DNA from: a virus | Direction: 5' to 3' (one strand) | Length of the DNA stretch: 20,962 nt | Virus record (IMG/VR): IMGVR_UViG_3300042554_000442 | Span: 1 to 20,962 of that record | In this document: one piece after another, positions 15,723 to 20,962 of the stretch | Layout of the letters: the number at the start of each line of letters is the position of its first letter | How positions within the stretch are numbered: position 1 is the stretch's first letter | Notes under the pieces: model-generated | Seen by the model: only the letters and a program-made list of their open reading frames with translations | The model's database searches: none | Told to the model about the DNA's origin: nothing | Program-made: the position numbers and the translations under genes

Positions 15723-16183
15723 CATTAACCCTTAAGATAGCAACCTACGATCATTTCCCTGAAATCCTAGAAATGTTCGAAAGGTTTCATGGGAGTTCAA
15801 ACTACAAGAATTGTGAGTTTGACCAAAGCAAAATGTCCGATGTTGTTATCAATGCAATTGAAGACAAATCCTCTCAATGTCTTGTGGTTTTAGTAGACGA
15901 GAGTAATTCTGCTAAAGGTGTTCTATTCGGTTCAATCAGTGAGCAGATTTTCAATAGAGAACGTACTGCATTTGAAATCGTATGGTGGGTAAACCCAGAG
16001 TACAGGAATACCAGGGCATCCATAAGACTATTTAAGGCTTTTGAATATTGGGCTAAGAAAACTAACTGTACAAATATTGTAACCGGAGCAGCAGAAGAGA
16101 CAAAGGAAACTGCTGGTGTAAAAAGATTTTACGCAAAGCACGGTTACTCCCCTGTAGAATGTAATTTTATAAAGAGAATATAA
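15719..16183 (+). CDS. GNAT-fold acetyltransferase-like protein
   Basis: This 154-residue protein has the overall plan of a GNAT N-acetyltransferase. N-terminal helices (FPEILEMFERFHGSS) lead to a strand SQCLVVLVDE, then GVLFGSI, then the central strand and following helix FEIVWWVNPEYRN to SIRLFKAFEYWAKKTNC, and it ends in AKHGYSPVECNFIKRI. The acetyl-CoA loop, normally R/Q-x-x-G-x-G/A, reads RNTRAS at residues 96-101 and lacks glycine. Similar proteins occur in podoviruses at the place of T7 gene 13, just before the internal virion proteins. Their substrate is not established, and some may act structurally. The gene is more AT-rich than its neighbours, hinting at separate ancestry. It overlaps genes on both sides (ATGA and TAATG), so it is translated with the tail block. 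No substrate is inferred. Confidence 0.75.
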   Translation: MTLTLKIATYDHFPEILEMFERFHGSSNYKNCEFDQSKMSDVVINAIEDKSSQCLVVLVDESNSAKGVLFGSISEQIFNRERTAFEIVWWVNPEYRNTRASIRLFKAFEYWAKKTNCTNIVTGAAEETKETAGVKRFYAKHGYSPVECNFIKRI

Positions 16184-16692
16184 TGTGTATTTCAGCTTTT
16201 GCTCTTGCTGCTATCGGTCTTGGCGTTTCTGCTGCTGGTCTTGGTGTCCAGATGTACGGCATGTCTCAAACTGCTGACGCCAACAAGAAGCTTTCAGAAC
16301 AACAGAAACAAGCTGAGGCAGTACGCCAACAGCAGATGACCCTTGAGTCCATGAGACGCAAGAGGGAGATCATCCGTAATGCCCAGGTCGCATCTGCTCA
16401 GGCTACAGCTACGGCCTCTGCCCAGGGTGGTGCTGAATCCTCTGGTCTCATGAGTGCCCTGAGCACAGTCTCTGGACGTGCCGCTGGTGCTACCCTGGCT
16501 ACTAATCAGAACGAGGAACTCGGCAACAAGATGTTTGCCATTAACTCCCGTTCGGCTGACATCATGGGTGAACGTGCTTCTGCGGAAGCTACTACTGGCT
16601 TTGGATCAGGGTTGTCTTCCCTCGGTGGTGCTCTGACCAAGAATTCCAGCGAAATCCATAAGATCGGTAGTTACATTTTTGGTCGTGCTTAA
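16183..16692 (+). CDS. Internal virion protein (gp14-like, ejected channel component)
   Basis: This 169-residue protein begins with a hydrophobic helix (residues 4-26, SAFALAAIGLGVSAAGLGVQ) followed by a Gln-rich charged helix (KLSEQQKQAEAVRQQQMTLE then SMRRKREIIRNAQVASAQA). A long Ala/Gly/Ser-rich part comes next and the end is small and polar. This is the usual form of T7 gp14-like internal virion proteins, which lie just before the large internal proteins and insert in the outer membrane during DNA ejection. The ATG shares bases with the previous stop (TAATG) and has a purine-rich upstream site (AAAGAGAA). The placement before a giant ejection protein supports the call. A minor tail protein is a less likely alternative. 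Confidence 0.78.
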   Translation: MCISAFALAAIGLGVSAAGLGVQMYGMSQTADANKKLSEQQKQAEAVRQQQMTLESMRRKREIIRNAQVASAQATATASAQGGAESSGLMSALSTVSGRAAGATLATNQNEELGNKMFAINSRSADIMGERASAEATTGFGSGLSSLGGALTKNSSEIHKIGSYIFGRA

Positions 16693-19600
16693 TTGAATAT
16701 TGAAAATCAGCAAGCCCCTGAAGAAACCTCGCAAGCCCCTGAAGAAACCTCGATGGGTGATGGTTCCGTAGGTGGAATCATCCCTGTCGGACCTGTAGCT
16801 TCCCCTCCAGGGGACTTTGATGAATCGATTGTCTTTGGTGAAGAACCAGAAGCAGTCGGGGACGATCAGGTCGTCTTCACAGATACGGGTCCTGTCAAAG
16901 CTGGGTTAGACTTAAATCTAGCAAAGCAGAAGGCAGCCAAGATGCACTTTGCCCTCGGAGAGAAATCTCCGGGGCTTGACGTATTGACGAACCTTTACGC
17001 CTCGGGAACCGAAGGGTCTCTCAGGGAATCCCTGTCAAGGGAAGAGTCCCAGCAGCAGGATGAGTTCAGGAACCAGATCATCAGGGAGAAGGCAGCCCGT
17101 GGGGAGCCGATCAACCCAGACGACATTGCTGCTCTGGCTGGCCTGGCCAAGTACATCCCAAAGAGTTCACCTGAGACTGTCTTCGAAAGGAAATACGCCA
17201 GTGCTCTGATCAACTCGGCACAAGTCTTGGTAGGTGGCTCTGAGTCTCCGATCTCCCAAGGGTACCGTCAGGACCCTGAGAGGGTAGCAGACACAACGAA
17301 CATCGCTGAGAGACTAATTGCCCGTCAGGAAATCATCAAGAATGTCCTCCATGATGTCGAAGGCATTGCCAAGGGACAGTCATGGGGAGGCTGGCTGGTC
17401 GATCAAGCCAAGAGCTTTGTTCCTCTTTACGGGACAGTAAAGCTCGGCTGGGGTGAGAAACGCTCGGACAGTTACCTTCGTGGTAATATCGTCGAAGACA
17501 TGGTCAATCACTTCTGGCGTATGCCCCTAGACGACCTGCCAACCAAACTCAGGGAGTACCTGTTTAACATCGCCAAGGACAATCCCTCACTGGCCCGAGA
17601 GGTCGCTGGGGCCATGTTGTCGCATACCTCCAGTAGCCAGTTTATCGACAATGCCTTTACGGTCATAGACGTTGCAAGCGTGACCCCCATTAGAACGGCC
17701 ACCAGAGCCGCAGGGAAGACCGTGGAGGCTGTTAGGGATATCCGGAGTACCCGGGTAGCAGAAAGAGAATACGCCCTCCAGAAGGCCTCCCCAGAGGCTC
17801 CTAGAGCACCAGTCACAGACCCAGCTATTGAAGCCACCAAGAGTATCGTAAAGGCCAATGCCGACGAGACCCCTGATCTCCCGCGTATGCTTGAGGTCAT
17901 GGGTGATCCCGTCAGGGCCTCTGAGGTCACGGCTACGTCCCGTGCTGCTGAAATCCTTGGACAGGGTGATGCCTCTGGTCAAGCCAAGAACCTCATGCGT
18001 ACCGTCATGGATGTCTTCCGACCAGAGAAGGTCGTCACAGGGGCACCAGAGGGTATCGCTGCTGTCAGGGCTGAGAGGCTCATTGAACACCTTAAGACTC
18101 ATTCAGAGCGTATTGCTACGGCTGTTACGGACCTGGTGAAGGTCTCCAGGGCACCCGAGGAAGCCTACGTCAAGGCTATCCAGAGGGAGAGTCAAGCCCT
18201 TCAGGAACAGGTCATCCATGGTGGTGCAACCAACGATGCGATTATCTCAGTCAACTGGGTAAAACCAGAGGACACGTTAAGCAACGTAGCTAGTGTCTCT
18301 GTGTCTCTCGGCAAGACCGATGGTGGGACATTCTCGACTGTAGCTGAAGCAATCCACTACGGTAGCCAGAGATACGGTCTTGTTGTCAATGCTGCTAACG
18401 TCCAGCAGGTAGGCCAAGGGTACGTCCTTAAGGTCGTCAGGAACATTGATGAGACCTCTGATGCCTTCAGGGAGTCGATCAAGACAACAAATAACACCCA
18501 GAGGTCATCCCTATGGGATACCCTTCTAGGAGGTCTACGTTCTGCTGATGACCGGGTTTCTCCGTTTATGCGAGAGAACCGTAAGGCTGCTGTTAATGCC
18601 CATAGTCTCTTGGAGAAGACCTTCAAGGACATGATCTCTGACATTGGTAGGGTCAACAAGAAAGAACGGGAAGAGGTTTTCCGTGTCATGAAGGCCGACA
18701 AGATGGAAACCGATCCAGCCTGGAAGGCCAAGTACGCTGGAGAGGAACCTCCTCGTGGACGCTTCAGGGATACTGTCGAAGACTTCGAGGTCTCTTTCGC
18801 CAGAGCTAATGGAGGAAAGATTCCGACTGAAGCCCAGACCAAGGCGTACTTTACGTACCGCCAGTTGAACGACTGGGACTGGATACTCCGCAATGTCGGT
18901 GTCTACAGGGATCGTGCACGTCAGGGATACGGAACCGTTGTCCTTAAAGACAGGGAACTCCACCCTGACACGAACCTCATGAGGGACAAGCTCGACCAGT
19001 TCATTGGTAAGGCCATTGACGATCTTCCATATAACTCGACTACAGATGCTTCGGTCCTGATCCATAACGCAGGAGCAGAACCTAGAAGGCTTCGTCTCCA
19101 TTCGATCAAGGCGGATGCTACCCAGTTCGAAGAGATCAACAGGCTTCGGTCTGAAGGGTACCGGATCGTCAAGGTAGAAAACCCTACCCGTGTTCCTTTT
19201 GAGGACAGACTGGGTAAGGACACGGTGAACTACATCGTTACCAAGGATGTAGAACTTGCACCTCTGGAGTTTACCCAGATACCTTACCGTCCCGGATGGC
19301 ATACCGAGTACGCCCAACCGTTCTTTGTAAAGCAACCCAAGGGACGTAAAGGTGGTGGAAATGGGTTACCCGATAGCTGGATATATGAGGGTGATACGTC
19401 TGTCTTCGGGTTCAACACCAAGGCAGAAGCAACCAAGTACGCTACAGCCATGGAGCAAGCCCGTATACTCCTGAAGGAAGGACGCAGGGCTGAACTCGAT
19501 GCGTTCCTGCCTAAGAATCTCCCGTGGACTATTAAGGAATTTGAATCATTATTTCAGTCAAAGCCGTTATCTAATGGCAAGATGACGGAGCCGATGCTTG

Positions 19601-20962
19601 ACATTAACTCCCCGTTCTTTCAGGTTGAGTCAGGCAAGTACACCACAGATGCCTACGGGGATAAACTTCGTAGCCACTTCACAGGCTTTGAAGATACCAT
19701 CAGGAGCCCTCACAACGACTTTGCCAACGTAGACAAGAAGTTCTTAGGCCAGAGAGACAACCCCCTGTGGACTGTCTCCGAACGTGGATCAGAACTCAAA
19801 CCAATTCTTGAATTTGCTGACGAGATAGACCCTGGACTGTCGATGGACAGGACCATGGCTAACATCATGCGTACGAGGACCTTTGCTGATTACAAAATCG
19901 GACAGGTCGAAGCATGGATGTCCCAGTTCTCCCACCTCCTCAGGGAAGGTATTGAGAACAAAGAACTCGTCATGTCTAACCCGACACATTACATCCACCA
20001 TGGGGAATTCGTAAGGCTTACCCCAGACAATGCTGCTGAACTCCAGGCAGCCAAGAACTCCCGTAAGGCCATGATCGAACTCCTGGGTACGGAGAGCGAC
20101 TTCCAGCTTCGTTTGGACTCGTACCGTTACAAGCTCATGGACTCGATTTACAATGGTGACTTTGGCTTCATAGGAGGTCAAGAGGCTTCAAATAAAGCAG
20201 CTAATTGGCTTGTACACCGTCCTGGTAAGGACCCTGTGAGTACCCTCCGTCACATGGCCTTTCACTTCAACATCGGATTGTTCAACCCCTACCAGCTTGT
20301 CCAGAACGCAGCTACCATGAGTAACGCGATAGCTATTGCTGGGCCTGTAAATGGCTTCCAGGGGGCTGCTGCAATCCTCCCTATGCGCTGGGCTTTGACC
20401 GACGAAAGGGTCCTGGATAAGGTCTCTCGTAACATGAGTTCATTTGGGTGGAAGCCCGAGTGGTTCAAGGAGTCCTACCAGGAACTCAAACGTACAGGTA
20501 AATGGATCATCGAAGGTGAGCATACCTGGAAAGATGACATCTCAGGCCCGTCTATTGTTCAGGGCAACTACGGGAAGTTCCTTGACTCCGGATTGTTCTT
20601 CTTCAAGGAAGGTGAACGTGCTACCCGTCTGGCTTCATGGAATGCTGCTTACCTCGAATGGCGTAAAGCCAACCCGAGTGCAGTCATCAACGATGCAGTC
20701 CGTAGGGGTTTGATTGACCGTTCAGACCTGATGTCTGCCAACATGACCCGTGCAAGTAACGCTTCATGGCAGCAAGGTATCCTGTCTATTCCCGGTCAGT
20801 TCCTGTCGTACCATGTACGCCTTGCAGAGCAGATGCTCGGAAAGAGGCTGACCTGGCAGGAGAAAGCCCGTGTGGTTGGTGTCAATTCTGCTCTTTACGG
20901 AATACCGATTGGTGTCTTTGGATCGTCAGGGTTAGGTTCACTCACCGGAGGTCTGTATCCTG
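16693..20962 (+). CDS. Large internal virion / DNA-ejection protein (runs off the right edge)
   Basis: A single frame stays open from the TTG at 16693 to the window end, giving at least 1423 residues without a stop. The TTG follows the previous stop directly (TAATTG), as at the tailspike; an ATG at 16753 is the alternative start. The N-terminus is acidic, Pro-rich and contains a duplicated heptapeptide. Most of the rest is helical and charged. Hydrophobic stretches appear late (FHFNIGLFNPYQLVQNAATM near residue 1192, and VNSALYGIPIGVFGSSGLGS near 1397). The segment ILSIPGQFLSYHVRLAEQML is typical of the C-terminal part of podoviral gp16-like ejection proteins. Unlike T7 gp16, I see no lytic transglycosylase motif in the visible part. 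By position after the gp14-like gene it should form the trans-envelope ejection channel. No separate gp15-like gene precedes it. Confidence 0.82.
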   Translation, partial: MNIENQQAPEETSQAPEETSMGDGSVGGIIPVGPVASPPGDFDESIVFGEEPEAVGDDQVVFTDTGPVKAGLDLNLAKQKAAKMHFALGEKSPGLDVLTNLYASGTEGSLRESLSREESQQQDEFRNQIIREKAARGEPINPDDIAALAGLAKYIPKSSPETVFERKYASALINSAQVLVGGSESPISQGYRQDPERVADTTNIAERLIARQEIIKNVLHDVEGIAKGQSWGGWLVDQAKSFVPLYGTVKLGWGEKRSDSYLRGNIVEDMVNHFWRMPLDDLPTKLREYLFNIAKDNPSLAREVAGAMLSHTSSSQFIDNAFTVIDVASVTPIRTATRAAGKTVEAVRDIRSTRVAEREYALQKASPEAPRAPVTDPAIEATKSIVKANADETPDLPRMLEVMGDPVRASEVTATSRAAEILGQGDASGQAKNLMRTVMDVFRPEKVVTGAPEGIAAVRAERLIEHLKTHSERIATAVTDLVKVSRAPEEAYVKAIQRESQALQEQVIHGGATNDAIISVNWVKPEDTLSNVASVSVSLGKTDGGTFSTVAEAIHYGSQRYGLVVNAANVQQVGQGYVLKVVRNIDETSDAFRESIKTTNNTQRSSLWDTLLGGLRSADDRVSPFMRENRKAAVNAHSLLEKTFKDMISDIGRVNKKEREEVFRVMKADKMETDPAWKAKYAGEEPPRGRFRDTVEDFEVSFARANGGKIPTEAQTKAYFTYRQLNDWDWILRNVGVYRDRARQGYGTVVLKDRELHPDTNLMRDKLDQFIGKAIDDLPYNSTTDASVLIHNAGAEPRRLRLHSIKADATQFEEINRLRSEGYRIVKVENPTRVPFEDRLGKDTVNYIVTKDVELAPLEFTQIPYRPGWHTEYAQPFFVKQPKGRKGGGNGLPDSWIYEGDTSVFGFNTKAEATKYATAMEQARILLKEGRRAELDAFLPKNLPWTIKEFESLFQSKPLSNGKMTEPMLDINSPFFQVESGKYTTDAYGDKLRSHFTGFEDTIRSPHNDFANVDKKFLGQRDNPLWTVSERGSELKPILEFADEIDPGLSMDRTMANIMRTRTFADYKIGQVEAWMSQFSHLLREGIENKELVMSNPTHYIHHGEFVRLTPDNAAELQAAKNSRKAMIELLGTESDFQLRLDSYRYKLMDSIYNGDFGFIGGQEASNKAANWLVHRPGKDPVSTLRHMAFHFNIGLFNPYQLVQNAATMSNAIAIAGPVNGFQGAAAILPMRWALTDERVLDKVSRNMSSFGWKPEWFKESYQELKRTGKWIIEGEHTWKDDISGPSIVQGNYGKFLDSGLFFFKEGERATRLASWNAAYLEWRKANPSAVINDAVRRGLIDRSDLMSANMTRASNASWQQGILSIPGQFLSYHVRLAEQMLGKRLTWQEKARVVGVNSALYGIPIGVFGSSGLGSLTGGLYP
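16711..16752 (+). repeat. Perfect 21-bp tandem duplication in the N-terminal coding part of the ejection protein
   Basis: Two exact adjacent copies (16711-16731 and 16732-16752) each encode QAPEETS in frame. The second copy ends directly before the ATG at 16753. Exact identity at the DNA level suggests recent slippage or selection for a repeated acidic linker. Confidence 0.9.

Noticed and set aside
17508-18102. Overlapping minus-strand open frames of 140 and 171 codons
   Set aside because: Both are antisense to the ejection protein gene in different frames, and neither has recognisable features.
18535-19335. Open frame of 266 codons on the minus strand
   Set aside because: It lies wholly inside the ejection protein gene, whose frame and protein pattern are convincing. 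The antisense translation shows no family pattern and has no ribosome site or neighbouring gene on that strand.
1-20962. tRNA genes, CRISPR arrays, integrase or attachment sites, insertion sequences
   Set aside because: None seen by eye. The window is almost entirely filled by same-strand phage genes with no room for such elements.

Overview
The window is the morphogenesis and lysis region of a tailed bacteriophage with a short, T7-like tail (podovirus type). All seventeen supported genes lie on the + strand. They are packed end to end: the largest gap is about 40-50 bases, and most neighbours share the bases of stop and start codons (TAATG, ATGA, TTGA). The host is almost certainly Gram-negative, because there is an overlapping inner-membrane/outer-membrane spanin pair. 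The host species and the virus family cannot be read from the sequence. No RNA polymerase, integrase, tRNA, CRISPR array or insertion sequence is seen, and both ends of the window cut through genes.

Layout. 3-800 is the C-terminal part of a fibre or receptor-binding protein. 800-1003 is a small membrane protein placed where T7 has its holin. 1000-6822 is the DNA-packaging and head block: large terminase, portal, a small unknown protein, scaffold, major capsid protein and a probable decoration protein. A strong GC hairpin follows at 6837-6857. 6871-7371 is a small head- or tail-fibre-like protein, and 7372-11343 is a 1323-residue tailspike with a pectate-lyase-like beta helix. 11343-12454 is the lysis cassette: an endolysin with a C-terminal membrane segment, then i-spanin and o-spanin in overlapping frames. 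12451-15722 holds the tail tube genes (adaptor/tubular protein A, a small unknown protein, nozzle/tubular protein B). 15719-16183 is a GNAT-like acetyltransferase. 16183 to the right edge holds the internal virion proteins: a gp14-like protein and a very large ejection protein of at least 1423 residues that runs off the window.

How it works together. Terminase and portal package DNA into a shell built by scaffold and capsid protein. The adaptor and nozzle form the short tail. The fibre and spike recognise and probably degrade surface polysaccharide. The internal proteins are ejected to carry DNA across the envelope. The endolysin and spanins open the cell at the end.

The order fibre - small membrane protein - large terminase resembles the right end of T7 (genes 17, 17.5, 19), but here it runs directly into portal and head genes. 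The lysis genes are interposed between spike and tail tube. Points worth a second look are the membrane-anchored endolysin, the repeat-containing insertion in the tailspike, the hairpin after the head genes, the degenerate acetyl-CoA loop of the GNAT protein, heavy use of TTG starts fused to TGA stops, and shifts of base composition and codon use between genes. I found no clear evidence of an entirely new system.
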